From: UBA2334 sp964396895
Lineage (GTDB): Bacteria > Pseudomonadota > Gammaproteobacteria > Burkholderiales > Burkholderiaceae_C
DNA: 64,000 bases
Assembly: GCA_964396895.1 (NCBI GenBank)
Contig: CAYNGJ010000021.1
Span: 1-64,000, forward strand
Direction of reading: 5' to 3'
Part shown: positions 48,361 through 57,735 of the stretch, in pieces
Layout: every line of letters starts with the position of its first letter
Position numbering within the stretch: position 1 is the first letter of the stretch
Program-made: the position numbers and the translations under genes
The notes under the pieces: generated by a model
Told to the model about the DNA's origin: nothing
The model's database searches: none
The model's input: only the letters and a program-made list of their open reading frames with translations

Positions 48361-50043
48361 ATGCTCTACCAAATTTACGACACACAACGTTCCCTGATGG
48401 AGCCCTTTGCAGACCTGGCACAAACGGCGTCCAAGGTCTTCAGCAACCCCTTGCTGCCCTTCAGCCACCTGCCCATGGCGCAACGCATCTCTGCAGCGTA
48501 CGACGTGTTTTACCGTCTGGGCAAGGACTACGAGAAGCCGGAATTTGGCATTCGCGCGGTCGATGTCGATGGGGTGGATGTGGCCATCCACGAGCGCATC
48601 GAGATGGACAAACCATTTTGTGAGTTGCGCCGTTTCAAGCGTTTTTCTGACGACACCGCCACCCTGAGCAAGCTCAAAGGTCAGCCCGCTGTGCTGATCG
48701 TGGCGCCACTGTCCGGGCACTACGCCACGTTGTTGCGTGACACCGTCAAGACCATGCTGAAAGACCACAAGGTGTACATCACCGACTGGAAAAACGCTCG
48801 CTTGGTCCCTGTGGAGAGTGGTGAGTTCCACCTAGACGACTATGTCAACTATGTGCAGGAGTTCATTCGCCACCTGCAGGGCCAGTACGGCAACTGCCAC
48901 GTGATGAGCGTGTGCCAGCCCACGGTTCCCGTGATGGCCGCTGTCTCGCTGATGGCCTCGCGTGGCGAAACCACACCGCTGTCCATGACCATGATGGGCG
49001 GCCCGCTGGACGCCCGCAAGTCTCCCACCGCGGTGAACGACCTGGCCACCCAGCGCAGCATCGAATGGTTTGAAAACAACGTGATTTTCCGCGTGCCCAG
49101 CGGCTTTCCAGGGGCAGGACGCAAGGTCTACCCCGGCTTTCTGCAGCACACCGGCTTCGTCGCCATGAACCCGGACAAACACCTGACCAGTCATTACGAC
49201 TACTTCAAGGACCTGATCAAGGGCGACCACGAAAGCAGCGAAGCTCACCGCAAGTTCTATGACGAGTACAACGCCGTGCTGGACATGGACGCGGATTACT
49301 ACCTGGAAACCATTCAGACCGTTTTCCGCGAATTCAAGCTGGTCAACGGCACTTGGGACGTGAAGAACCCTCAAGGCGTGCCCGAGCGCGTTCGCCCACA
49401 GGACATCACCACCACCGCACTGCTGTCCGTGGAAGGCGAGTTTGACGACATCTCCGGCGCTGGCCAATCGGAAGCCGCACACAGCATGTGCACGGGCATT
49501 CCCGACAACATGTGCCTGCACTACGAAGCCAAAGGCGCTGGCCACTACGGCATTTTCAGTGGCCGCCGCTGGCGCGAGAACGTGTACCCTGTGGTCAAGC
49601 AATTCATCCTGGACCACTCACTGGCTGCCGCCAGCAAAACACCCAAAGCCGCCAACCCGGCCGTGGCCCAAGCGGCCCCTGTGGCCATGGCACCCACCCC
49701 TGTCAAAGTGGTGGCATCCAAGCCCAAAGCCAAGCCTGCAGTGGCGGAGGTGACCCAGCCTTCCCCCGTCAAGTCAGCGCCTGTGGCGGCACCCGTCGTC
49801 CCCCCCAAGGCCGAGGTGGTGGTCGCGGCAGCGGTGACAACAGCCGAGGCCAAACCGGTCAAGCCAGGTACTGCCCGCAAATCCAAGGTGCCCGCAACGG
49901 TCCGTGCCACGCCTGTGGCCGTGGTGACCGCTGCACCCGTCGTCGTGGCACCGGCGGCGGCGACTGTGACCGCTGCAACTGCAACACCTGCGCCTGTTGT
50001 GACGGAAACCGCCCCAGCAGAAGCCGCCGTGGTCAAGTCCTGA
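48361..50043 (+). CDS. phaZ: Intracellular polyhydroxyalkanoate depolymerase with long Ala/Pro/Lys tail
   Basis: A 560-residue protein. Residues 1 to about 420 match intracellular PHB depolymerases of the PhaZ1 type: MLYQIYDTQRSLMEPF start, HVMSVCQPTVPVMAA with the nucleophilic Cys in a lipase-box position, SVEGEFDDISGAGQ with the Asp, and GAGHYGIFSGRRWRE with the His. Residues from about 425 form a low-complexity Ala/Pro/Val/Lys tail of about 130 residues, like the DNA-binding or granule-binding tails of PhaF/phasin-type proteins. It mobilises stored polymer in the cytoplasm. Confidence 0.93.
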   Translation: MLYQIYDTQRSLMEPFADLAQTASKVFSNPLLPFSHLPMAQRISAAYDVFYRLGKDYEKPEFGIRAVDVDGVDVAIHERIEMDKPFCELRRFKRFSDDTATLSKLKGQPAVLIVAPLSGHYATLLRDTVKTMLKDHKVYITDWKNARLVPVESGEFHLDDYVNYVQEFIRHLQGQYGNCHVMSVCQPTVPVMAAVSLMASRGETTPLSMTMMGGPLDARKSPTAVNDLATQRSIEWFENNVIFRVPSGFPGAGRKVYPGFLQHTGFVAMNPDKHLTSHYDYFKDLIKGDHESSEAHRKFYDEYNAVLDMDADYYLETIQTVFREFKLVNGTWDVKNPQGVPERVRPQDITTTALLSVEGEFDDISGAGQSEAAHSMCTGIPDNMCLHYEAKGAGHYGIFSGRRWRENVYPVVKQFILDHSLAAASKTPKAANPAVAQAAPVAMAPTPVKVVASKPKAKPAVAEVTQPSPVKSAPVAAPVVPPKAEVVVAAAVTTAEAKPVKPGTARKSKVPATVRATPVAVVTAAPVVVAPAAATVTAATATPAPVVTETAPAEAAVVKS

Positions 50044-50062
50044 GCGGTGCACGGGCGGGAAC

Positions 50063-50746
50063 TTGGGCGATCGATCCCCTGAGGTGCCAGACCCGCTGAC
50101 CGAGCGGGTTTTGGCAGCCCTGCCCCAGACACAATGCACCCGCTGCGGCTACCCCGATTGCCGGGCGTATGCAGAAGCGGTGGTGCGCGAGGGGGTGCCC
50201 ATCAACCAATGCCCACCGGGCGGTGCCGAGGGCATTCGACGCCTGGCCAAGCTCACCGGTCGTGCGGCGCTGCCGCTGAACACCGAGCACGGCACCGAAG
50301 GCCCCCGGCTGCTGATGTGGATTGACGAAGACTGGTGCATTGGCTGCACGCTGTGCATCAAAGCCTGCCCCACCGACGCGATCGTGGGCACGCACAAGCG
50401 CATGCACACCATCATTGAGCCCTGGTGCACCGGGTGCGAACTGTGTTTGCCCGTTTGCCCAGTGGACTGCATCCACACCGACGTGGCCTCTGGCGAGCAA
50501 ACTGGGTGGTCTGCATGGTCGGGACAACAAGCCCAGATCGCTCGTGATCGATATGAATTTCGCAGCATCCGAATCAATCAGGAACAGCGAGAGCACCAAA
50601 AAAAGCTTGAAGAACGGGCCGCCGAAAAGCTCAGCAACCTCGCGGAACACTCTCACCACACCGACCCTGTGGTGCTGGACAAAAAACGCCAAGTGATTGA
50701 AGCTGCCATTGCACGGGCCAGAGCCCGCCAGCAAACAGAGGGCTGA
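50063..50746 (+). CDS. RnfB-like ferredoxin (electron transport complex subunit B family)
   Basis: A 227-residue iron-sulfur protein. An N-terminal four-Cys cluster (QTQCTRCGYPDCRAYA ... NQCPPGG) like that of RnfB is followed by two [4Fe-4S] ferredoxin motifs, CIGCTLCIKACP and CTGCELCLPVCPVDC, and then a charged C-terminal helix (about 160-227). It lacks the N-terminal membrane helix of true RnfB, and no other rnf genes are near, so it is probably a soluble electron carrier. The start is uncertain: TTG 50063 or GTG 50084 (VPDPLTERV). Confidence 0.85.
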   Translation: MGDRSPEVPDPLTERVLAALPQTQCTRCGYPDCRAYAEAVVREGVPINQCPPGGAEGIRRLAKLTGRAALPLNTEHGTEGPRLLMWIDEDWCIGCTLCIKACPTDAIVGTHKRMHTIIEPWCTGCELCLPVCPVDCIHTDVASGEQTGWSAWSGQQAQIARDRYEFRSIRINQEQREHQKKLEERAAEKLSNLAEHSHHTDPVVLDKKRQVIEAAIARARARQQTEG

Positions 50747-50750
50747 TCGG

Positions 50751-51815
50751 TCAGCTGGCCTTGGCCGCATCCAACGTCTGGGCCGCTTGGCGGTACAGCT
50801 CGTCAGAGGTCTGGGTCATGCCATCATCCACCGTGAAATGGCTGGTCACCAACTGCAAGTCCACCACCTGGCCCGCCAACGCACCCAGCGCCACGGGGCG
50901 CTGGGTGACGGACTGGGCAAACCGTCTGGCGGCCAACTGGGCCTGCTGGCCATCACAGGGGTAGAGTACCGCCATGAACTCGTCTCCCGCCATGCGGCCC
51001 ACGAGCTCACTGCCTCGGGCACAGGCAGCCAAGCGCGTGGCCACCTCGTGCAACACCCGGTCACCGGTGGCATCCCCATGCTGTTGATTGATGCGCTTGA
51101 AACCCGCCACATCGAACAGCACAACCGACAACGGTTGGTTCTCACGCCGGGACAGCGCCAGCGTTTTGTCCATGAAACCCATGAGCGCACGTCGGTTGGC
51201 CACCTGCGTCAGCGCGTCCTGAAACACACCGTCCACCAACCAGCCTTGGGTCTGCTCCAGCTCTTCCCGCAACTGCGTGGTTTTGCGCACACTGGCCTGC
51301 AAAGCCACATGGTCCATTGCCAGCCGGGCCATGGCCGACAGCATGCGCGCCTCGTGGTCCGACAGCTCGCGGGGCATCGTGTCCATGATGGCCAGAGAGC
51401 CCACGTTGGCTCCTTCGACCGTGCTCAAGGCGACACCTGCAAAAAACCGCACCCCCATGGGGCCGGCCACCCAGGGGTGTTGTGAATGACCTGCATCGCG
51501 CAAGGCGTCAGACAACACACAGTAGCCCTTCTGCCGCACCGTGACCTGGCCCAAGGCCTGTGCGATCACCGTGAGCTGTGAAGACGGCACCCCCACATGG
51601 GCTTTGTGGCAAACCCCCTCTTCGCCAAAAAATGACAACGTCACCATTGGCACATTGAAGGTCCAGCTCGCCAGCTCCACCAGTTGGTCCAGCGTGGCAT
51701 CGGGCGGCAATTCCAGCACGCCCAAGGCCTGCAGCGCCTCGCGACAACCCGTGGCCAGACGGGCCGTGTGGTCTATGGGCTGAGGGGCTTGGCCCGTGGT
51801 GGCGTGATCTGTCAT
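50751..51815 (-). CDS. GAF-GGDEF domain protein (putative diguanylate cyclase)
   Basis: A 354-residue cytoplasmic sensor. A GAF domain (about 30-170; FNVPMVTLSFFGEEG and GVALSTVEGANVGSLAIMD) is joined through a helix to a GGDEF domain starting DALTQVANRRALMGF. The signature is AGDEF rather than GGDEF, the DxD metal region is FDVAGFKRIN, and no RxxD inhibitory site is seen. Cyclase activity is therefore possible but uncertain. It converges with the ferredoxin gene. The ligand of the GAF domain is unknown. Confidence 0.85.
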   Translation of the reverse strand: MTDHATTGQAPQPIDHTARLATGCREALQALGVLELPPDATLDQLVELASWTFNVPMVTLSFFGEEGVCHKAHVGVPSSQLTVIAQALGQVTVRQKGYCVLSDALRDAGHSQHPWVAGPMGVRFFAGVALSTVEGANVGSLAIMDTMPRELSDHEARMLSAMARLAMDHVALQASVRKTTQLREELEQTQGWLVDGVFQDALTQVANRRALMGFMDKTLALSRRENQPLSVVLFDVAGFKRINQQHGDATGDRVLHEVATRLAACARGSELVGRMAGDEFMAVLYPCDGQQAQLAARRFAQSVTQRPVALGALAGQVVDLQLVTSHFTVDDGMTQTSDELYRQAAQTLDAAKAS

Positions 51816-51933
51816 GTCCTGTCCATCAAGGTGGTTGGTGTGACACCGATTGTCCACCATGCCCCCACCCCTCAAACGCCACCCACGCCCCGGCAAAACC
51901 GCGCATTTTTTGTCAACGTGGCAGCCGAACGCC

Positions 51934-52425
51934 TCAGGCTGAGGGCTGGGCCGCGAGTGCTGCAAATGCTGACACCACTTCAGGCGGTGCCTGCACCAGT
52001 TCAATGAGCACACCCTCGCCCCCGATGGGGAACTCGTCATTGCCCTTGGGGTGCAAAAACGTGATGTCAAAACCCGCCGCGCCCTTGCGAATGCCACCGG
52101 GTGCAAAGCGCACGCCTTGCTCCCCCAGCCACTGGACAGCCACCGGTAAGTCGTCAATCCACAGGCCAATGTGGTTGAGCGGCGTGGTGTGCACGGCGGG
52201 TTTTTTGTCAGGGTCAAGAGGCTGCATCAGGTCCACCTCGACCTTGAACGGGCCGGAGCCGATGGCGCAAATGTCTTCATCCACGTTCTCGCGCTCGGAG
52301 CGAAAGGTGCCCGTCACCTCCAACCCGAACATGTCCACCCACAGCTTTTGCAAGCGGGTTTTGCTGGGGCCACCAATGGCAATTTGCTGGATGCCCAGCA
52401 CCTTGAAGGGACGCTGAACAGCCAT
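51934..52425 (-). CDS. VOC family metalloenzyme, probable methylmalonyl-CoA epimerase
   Basis: A 163-residue vicinal-oxygen-chelate protein with two beta-alpha-beta-beta-beta modules. Its ATG overlaps the pccA stop (TGATG), so it belongs to the propionyl-CoA operon, where an epimerase is needed between propionyl-CoA carboxylase and the mutase. Candidate metal ligands are NHIGLWIDD and GVLIELVQ. The usual first His is Gln (GIQQIAIGG), as in some glyoxalase I enzymes, so the chemistry should not be taken as settled. Confidence 0.7.
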   Translation of the reverse strand: MAVQRPFKVLGIQQIAIGGPSKTRLQKLWVDMFGLEVTGTFRSERENVDEDICAIGSGPFKVEVDLMQPLDPDKKPAVHTTPLNHIGLWIDDLPVAVQWLGEQGVRFAPGGIRKGAAGFDITFLHPKGNDEFPIGGEGVLIELVQAPPEVVSAFAALAAQPSA

Positions 52426-54500
52426 CACACAAACTCCACAATGGGTTGGTCCACGGTCAGGCTTTCGCCTTTGGCGGCCAGCACTTTGCCCACCACGCCA
52501 TCGGCGGTGGCGAACAGCACGTTTTCCATCTTCATGGCCTCAATGACGGCCACGCGCTCACCGGCCTGCACCTTCTGGCCGGGCTGCACCGCCACATCGA
52601 CCAGCAAACCGGGCATGGGCGAGAGCACGTACTTGCTCATGTCAGGTGGTGCCTTGAAAGGCATCAGCTGGTGCAGCTCGGCCATGCGGGGTGACATGAC
52701 CAGCGCTTCAATCTTGGTGCCGTTGTGTTGCACCACCAGCACCAACGGGTTCTTGGGCGTGCCACGCTCGATTTGTGCGGTGAAGGGCTGGCCATTGACC
52801 GTGCCTTCAATGCGCACATCGTTCAGGCGCGAGTCACTGAAAATTTCGTAGCGAACACCGTCCACCGTGATAGCGGCAGAGCCCAATTTGGCTGGAAATT
52901 CCTCCACATGCACATCGGCATACTGGTTGCCGTCTTCATTGCCCAGCACCACCACGGTGTAGTTGCAGCCCACCTTCACGTCGTAGCCGCGCAATTGGCC
53001 GCTGATGCTGGCCGCGCGTTCGCGGCTCTTGCGGCGCACAAAGGCGGCCAGCGCGACCAGGAAGTTGGGATCGCTGTGGGGCACATCCTCGGCCTTGAAG
53101 CCATGGGCGTACTGCTCGGCAATGAAGCCGGTGTTGAACTGCCCCGACACAAAGCGCGGGTGCGCCAGCAAGGCCGCCTGGAACGGAATGTTGCTGCTGA
53201 TGCCGCGAATGACGAAACCATTCAGCGCCTCGCGCATTTTGGCAATGGCCTCTGTGCGGTCTTTGCCGTGCACGATGAGCTTGGCAATCATCGAGTCGTA
53301 GAACATGGGGATTTCTCCGCCATCGACCACGCCGGTGTCCACGCGCACGCCGCCAAATGCGCCATTGGCATAGGCCGCGCCTTGCAGCGTCTCAACCGAC
53401 TGCTCCAAATCGGTGGCCGGTGGCTGAAAGCGCACCAGGCGGCCCGTGCTGGGCAGGAAATTGCGGAAGGGGTCTTCGGCGTTGATGCGGCACTCAATGG
53501 CCCAGCCCTCGCGCTTGACTTCAGCTTGCGTGAGCGGCAGCTTTTCGCCAGCGGCCACGCGAATCATCAGCTCCACCAGGTCCAGCCCGGTGATGCACTC
53601 GGTGACGGGGTGCTCCACCTGCAGGCGGGTGTTCATTTCCAGGAAGTAGAAGTCCTGGTTTTTGCCCACCACAAACTCCACCGTGCCGGCGCTTTCGTAG
53701 TTCACGGCCTTGGCCAGGGCCACGGCCTGCTCGCCCATGGCTTTGCGGGTGGCTTCGCTGATGAAGGGAGACGGCGCTTCTTCAATCACCTTCTGGTGGC
53801 GGCGCTGGATGGAGCACTCGCGCTCGTTCAGGTACAGCACGTTGCCGTGGCTGTCGCCGATCAGCTGGATTTCGATGTGGCGGGGCTCCTCGACAAACTT
53901 CTCGATGAACACGCGGTCATCGCCAAAGCTGTTGCGGGCTTCGTTGCGGCAGCTGGTGAAGCCCTCAAACGCTTGCTTGTCATCGAACGCCACGCGCAAG
54001 CCCTTGCCACCACCACCGGCACTGGCCTTGATCATGACCGGGTAACCAATGCCTTGGGCAATTTCAACGGCGCGCTCGGGCGTTTCAATGGCGTCGTTCA
54101 CGCCGGGAATGCAGTTCACGCCTGCGGCACCGGCGAGCTTTTTGGACTCGATCTTGTCGCCCATCTTGCCGATGGAATAGTGCTTGGGCCCAATGAAGGT
54201 GATGCCTTCTTCTTCCACGCGCTTGGAGAATTCGGCGTTTTCGCTCAAAAAGCCGTAACCGGGGTGCACGGCCTGTGCGCCGGTGGCCTTGCAGGCGGCA
54301 ATGATTTTGTCGGCAAGCAAATAGCTTTCGCGGCTGGGTGCGGGGCCGATGTGGACGGCCTCGTCGGCCAGCTTGACGTGGCGGGCTTCTTTGTCGGCAT
54401 CGGAATACACCGCCACGGTTTGGATGCCCATTTTGCGGGCGGTGGCGATGACGCGGCAGGCGATTTCGCCACGGTTGGCGATCAGGATTTTGGCAAACAT
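52425..54500 (-). CDS. pccA: Propionyl/acetyl-CoA carboxylase, biotin-carrying alpha subunit
   Basis: A 691-residue biotin-dependent carboxylase subunit. It starts MFAKILIANRGEIACRVI, with a biotin carboxylase domain (KASAGGGGKGLRVA, ATP grasp; MNTRLQVEHPVTE) and a BT linker domain. The C-terminal biotinyl domain has the modified Lys in VIEAMKMENVLFA. It carboxylates biotin for the beta subunit. It lies 32 bases after pccB, with mcm and meaB upstream, which points to propionyl-CoA as substrate. Confidence 0.94.
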   Translation of the reverse strand: MFAKILIANRGEIACRVIATARKMGIQTVAVYSDADKEARHVKLADEAVHIGPAPSRESYLLADKIIAACKATGAQAVHPGYGFLSENAEFSKRVEEEGITFIGPKHYSIGKMGDKIESKKLAGAAGVNCIPGVNDAIETPERAVEIAQGIGYPVMIKASAGGGGKGLRVAFDDKQAFEGFTSCRNEARNSFGDDRVFIEKFVEEPRHIEIQLIGDSHGNVLYLNERECSIQRRHQKVIEEAPSPFISEATRKAMGEQAVALAKAVNYESAGTVEFVVGKNQDFYFLEMNTRLQVEHPVTECITGLDLVELMIRVAAGEKLPLTQAEVKREGWAIECRINAEDPFRNFLPSTGRLVRFQPPATDLEQSVETLQGAAYANGAFGGVRVDTGVVDGGEIPMFYDSMIAKLIVHGKDRTEAIAKMREALNGFVIRGISSNIPFQAALLAHPRFVSGQFNTGFIAEQYAHGFKAEDVPHSDPNFLVALAAFVRRKSRERAASISGQLRGYDVKVGCNYTVVVLGNEDGNQYADVHVEEFPAKLGSAAITVDGVRYEIFSDSRLNDVRIEGTVNGQPFTAQIERGTPKNPLVLVVQHNGTKIEALVMSPRMAELHQLMPFKAPPDMSKYVLSPMPGLLVDVAVQPGQKVQAGERVAVIEAMKMENVLFATADGVVGKVLAAKGESLTVDQPIVEFV

Positions 54501-54532
54501 GTTCTGGGTGTCCTTGAATTGCGGCCTTGCGA

Positions 54533-56065
54533 TCAGAGCGGAATGTTCCCGTGCTTGCGCCAGGGGTTCTCCAGCTTCTTGTCCTTCAGCATCACCAGCG
54601 AGCGGCAGATGCGCTTGCGGGTTTCGTGCGGCAGGATCACGTCGTCAATGAAGCCACGCGCACCCGCCACAAACGGGTTGGCAAAGCGGGCCTTGTATTC
54701 GGCTTCTTTGGCGGCCAGCTTGGCCGGGTCGCCCTTGTCTTCGCGGAAGATGATTTCCACCGCGCCCTTGGCACCCATCACTGCAATTTCGGCATTGGGC
54801 CAGGCCAGGTTCACGTCACCGCGCAGGTGCTTGGAGGCCATCACGTCGTAGGCACCGCCGTAGGCCTTGCGGGTGATGACGGTGATTTTGGGCACCGTGC
54901 ACTCGGCATACGCGTACAGCAGCTTGGCACCGTGCTTGATGATGCCGCCATACTCTTGAGACGTACCGGGCATGAAGCCGGGCACGTCCACAAACGTGAT
55001 GACCGGGATGTTGAACGCATCGCAAAAGCGCACAAAACGCGCGGCCTTGATGGAACTCTTGATGTCCAGGCAACCCGCCAGCACCAGCGGCTGGTTGGCC
55101 ACAATGCCCACGGTCTGGCCATCCATGCGGGCAAAGCCGATGAGGATGTTCTTGGCGTAATCAGGCTGCAACTCGAAGAAATCGCCATCGTCCACGGTCT
55201 TGACGATCAGCTCCTTCATGTCGTAGGGCTTGTTGGCGTTCTCGGGCACCAGGGTGTCCAGGCTCATTTCCATGCGGCTGATGGGGTCGCCGCTTTGGCG
55301 CACGGGGGCCTTTTCGCGGTTGGACAGCGGCAGGTAGTTGTACAGGCGGCGCAGCATGAGCAGCGCTTCCACGTCGTTTTCAAAAGCCAGGTCGGCCACG
55401 CCGCTCTTGGTGGTGTGGGTGACGGCACCGCCCAGTTCTTCGGCCGTGACGCTCTCGTGCGTCACGGTCTTGACCACCTCGGGGCCGGTCACGAACATGT
55501 AGCTGCTGTCCTTCACCATGAAGATGAAGTCGGTCATGGCGGGGGAATACACCGCGCCACCGGCAGACGGCCCCATGATCATGCTGATTTGCGGAATGAC
55601 ACCGCTGGCCATGACGTTGCGCTGGAACACGTCGGCGTAACCGCCCAAGCTGGCCACGCCTTCCTGAATTCGGGCACCGCCAGAATCGTTCAGGCCAATG
55701 ACGGGGGCACCCACCTTCATGGCCTGGTCCATGACCTTGCAGATTTTTTCGGCATGGGCTTCGGACAAGGCACCACCAAACACGGTGAAGTCTTGGCTGA
55801 ACACAAACACCAGGCGGCCATTGATCATGCCGTAGCCGGTGACCACACCATCGCCCGGAATCTTCTGGTCGGCCATGCCGAAGTCGGCACAGCGGTGCTC
55901 GACGAACATGTCCCATTCTTCAAAGGTGCCCTCGTCCAGCAGCACCTCCAGGCGCTCACGCGCCGTCAGCTTGCCTTTGCTGTGTTGGGCGGCAATGCGC
56001 TTTTCACCGCCACCCAGACGGGCTGCGGCGCGCTTTTTTTCCAGTTGGTCAAGGATGTCTTGCAT
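54533..56065 (-). CDS. pccB: Propionyl-CoA carboxylase beta subunit (carboxyltransferase)
   Basis: A 510-residue acyl-CoA carboxyltransferase of the crotonase-like double-domain fold. Features seen are GVVTGYGMINGRLVFVFSQD, the oxyanion segments NDSGGARIQEGV and GPSAGGAVYSPA, and VPGFMPGTSQEYGG. It moves carboxyl from biotin to propionyl-CoA to give methylmalonyl-CoA. Family length. A 250-base AT-rich gap with a repeat copy separates it from meaB. Confidence 0.95.
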   Translation of the reverse strand: MQDILDQLEKKRAAARLGGGEKRIAAQHSKGKLTARERLEVLLDEGTFEEWDMFVEHRCADFGMADQKIPGDGVVTGYGMINGRLVFVFSQDFTVFGGALSEAHAEKICKVMDQAMKVGAPVIGLNDSGGARIQEGVASLGGYADVFQRNVMASGVIPQISMIMGPSAGGAVYSPAMTDFIFMVKDSSYMFVTGPEVVKTVTHESVTAEELGGAVTHTTKSGVADLAFENDVEALLMLRRLYNYLPLSNREKAPVRQSGDPISRMEMSLDTLVPENANKPYDMKELIVKTVDDGDFFELQPDYAKNILIGFARMDGQTVGIVANQPLVLAGCLDIKSSIKAARFVRFCDAFNIPVITFVDVPGFMPGTSQEYGGIIKHGAKLLYAYAECTVPKITVITRKAYGGAYDVMASKHLRGDVNLAWPNAEIAVMGAKGAVEIIFREDKGDPAKLAAKEAEYKARFANPFVAGARGFIDDVILPHETRKRICRSLVMLKDKKLENPWRKHGNIPL

Positions 56066-56314
56066 GGTGGGCTCTTTCTGACGGACTAAATGGTGAAGGG
56101 GTCAGCCTGACCGCACAGGCCCAGCCCAAGGCTGGTGGCACTGCGTGGAACGGATGCCGGGGCAACGGCTGACACAGGACAGAACACAAAAACTCAAAAA
56201 ATACGCTATTTCTAATCATTTATTCAAATAAAACAATAGCTGTAATCGCCTTTAAATAAAGCGGTAGATGCCAAAATTATTCATAAAATGAACTCCTCTT
56301 TTTAACTGTGCTTT
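56066..56314. other. AT-rich spacer between meaB and pccB
   Basis: About 250 bases without a gene. The part from about 56180 to 56310 is strongly AT-rich and contains dispersed element copy 8. The rest shows no clear promoter or terminator. Confidence 0.6.
56237..56277 (+). repeat. Dispersed element copy 8, in the meaB-pccB spacer
   Basis: TAGCT (56237-56241), 17 bases, AAGCG (56259-56263), GTAGATGCCAAAATTATT. Confidence 0.75.
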
Positions 56315-57334
56315 TTAAGCAGGCGTTTGCCCGCGCTCTGCGTACAAGGCCAGCAGTTGCCGGGCTGCGGTGGACGCCGCCACTTCGCCACTGGCCACCT
56401 GCTGCGTGAGGCCATCGAGTTGGGCGCGCACCTGCGGGTGCTGGCGAAACGCCAGCTTCAGCCCGGCGTCAATGCGCTCCCACATCCAAGCCCTGGCCTG
56501 GTGCTGACGGCGGGCCAGCAACTTGCCATTGGCGGTTTGCAGGCGGCGGTAGTTGCTCACCTCAGCCCAAAAAGACTGCAAGCCGTCGCCCTTCAAGGCG
56601 CTGAGCTGAATGACCTGCGGGTGCCAAACCTCTTGGTCGTGGTGAACGTGGTCGGGATTGCCATGCAAGCCCAGCAGGCGCAGGCTGGACATGATCTGGG
56701 CGCGGGCGCGGGTGGCGGCGTTGGGGTCAATATCGGCCTTGTTGATGACCACCAGGTCGGCCAGCTCCATCACCCCTTTTTTGATGGCTTGCAGGTCGTC
56801 GCCTGCGTTGGGCAGTTGCAGCAGGCAGAACATGTCGGTCATGTTGGCCACCGCCGTTTCACTCTGGCCCACACCCACGGTCTCCACCAGCACCACGTCA
56901 TAACCGGCGGCCTCGCACACCAGCATGCTTTCGCGGGTTTTTTCGGCCACGCCGCCCAGCGTGCCACTGCTGGGGCTGGGGCGGATGTAGGCCTGCGGGT
57001 GCACCGACAAAAATTCCATGCGGGTTTTGTCGCCCAAAATGCTGCCGCCCGACACGGTGCTGGACGGGTCCACCGCCAGCACAGCCACGCGGTGGCCCTG
57101 CTTGATGAGGTACAGGCCCAGCGCCTCGATGAAGGTGCTTTTGCCCACGCCCGGCACACCGCTGATGCCCAGCCGCAACGCGTTGCCGGTGTGCGGCAGC
57201 ATGGCCGTCAGCAGCTCGTCGGCCTGGGCACGGTGGTCGGTGCGGGTGGACTCCAGCAGCGTGATGGCCTTGGCCATGGCACGGCGCTGTTGGGCGGCGT
57301 TGCCGCTGACAATGTGATCAAGCAATGGGGTCAT
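56315..57334 (-). CDS. meaB: Methylmalonyl-CoA mutase-associated GTPase MeaB
   Basis: A 339-residue G3E P-loop GTPase that protects and reactivates adenosylcobalamin-dependent methylmalonyl-CoA mutase. The P-loop is ISGVPGVGKSTFIEALG, the Mg-binding region has VDPSSTVSGGSILGDKTRM, base recognition is VVINKADID, and ETVGVGQSETAV is the switch region. The ATG overlaps the vapC stop (ATGA). The toxin-antitoxin pair stands between it and mcm. Confidence 0.95.
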   Translation of the reverse strand: MTPLLDHIVSGNAAQQRRAMAKAITLLESTRTDHRAQADELLTAMLPHTGNALRLGISGVPGVGKSTFIEALGLYLIKQGHRVAVLAVDPSSTVSGGSILGDKTRMEFLSVHPQAYIRPSPSSGTLGGVAEKTRESMLVCEAAGYDVVLVETVGVGQSETAVANMTDMFCLLQLPNAGDDLQAIKKGVMELADLVVINKADIDPNAATRARAQIMSSLRLLGLHGNPDHVHHDQEVWHPQVIQLSALKGDGLQSFWAEVSNYRRLQTANGKLLARRQHQARAWMWERIDAGLKLAFRQHPQVRAQLDGLTQQVASGEVAASTAARQLLALYAERGQTPA

Positions 57335-57735
57335 GCGGCCCAGTTCTCCAACTTCAAACCTTCAATCCGCTCGAACTCGCGGGTGTTGTTGGTGACAAGA
57401 ACAGCATCCTCTGCCAGCGCCTGCGATGCAATCAGTAAATCCATGTGTCCGATCGGTTGCCCCTTCTGGCGCAACGCGTGGAAATGCGTGGCGTAGCACC
57501 ACATGGCTGTGTGGGTCCAGGGCAGCACAGTCATTTCAAGCAGCAACTGCTCCAATCGGTCGCGGTTGCGCGCTTGGTGCGTGCTTTTTTCCACGCCATA
57601 AGCCAGTTCGGCCACCACCAGGGAAGGCAAAGCCACACGTTGTCGGCCAGCAGCGACCAAGTGTTGCAAAACACTCGGCACGCCACGCTGGATGTAGATC
57701 ACCATGTTGGTGTCAAGCAGGTACAGCGACGCCAT
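57331..57735 (-). CDS. vapC: VapC-like PIN-domain ribonuclease toxin
   Basis: A 134-residue PIN nuclease. The acidic metal ligands are seen in LLDTNMVIYI, VVAELAYGVEK, IGHMDLLIASQAL and LVTNNTREFERI, all four expected positions. Such toxins cleave tRNA or rRNA when the antitoxin is lost. The ATG overlaps the vapB stop (TGATG), and its own stop overlaps the meaB start, so toxin and mutase chaperone translation are linked. Confidence 0.92.
   Translation of the reverse strand: MASLYLLDTNMVIYIQRGVPSVLQHLVAAGRQRVALPSLVVAELAYGVEKSTHQARNRDRLEQLLLEMTVLPWTHTAMWCYATHFHALRQKGQPIGHMDLLIASQALAEDAVLVTNNTREFERIEGLKLENWAA

Noticed and set aside
52725..54851. A 708-residue plus-strand frame over pccA
   Set aside because: pccA on the other strand has biotin carboxylase and biotinyl motifs; the plus-strand frame has the composition of a shadow.
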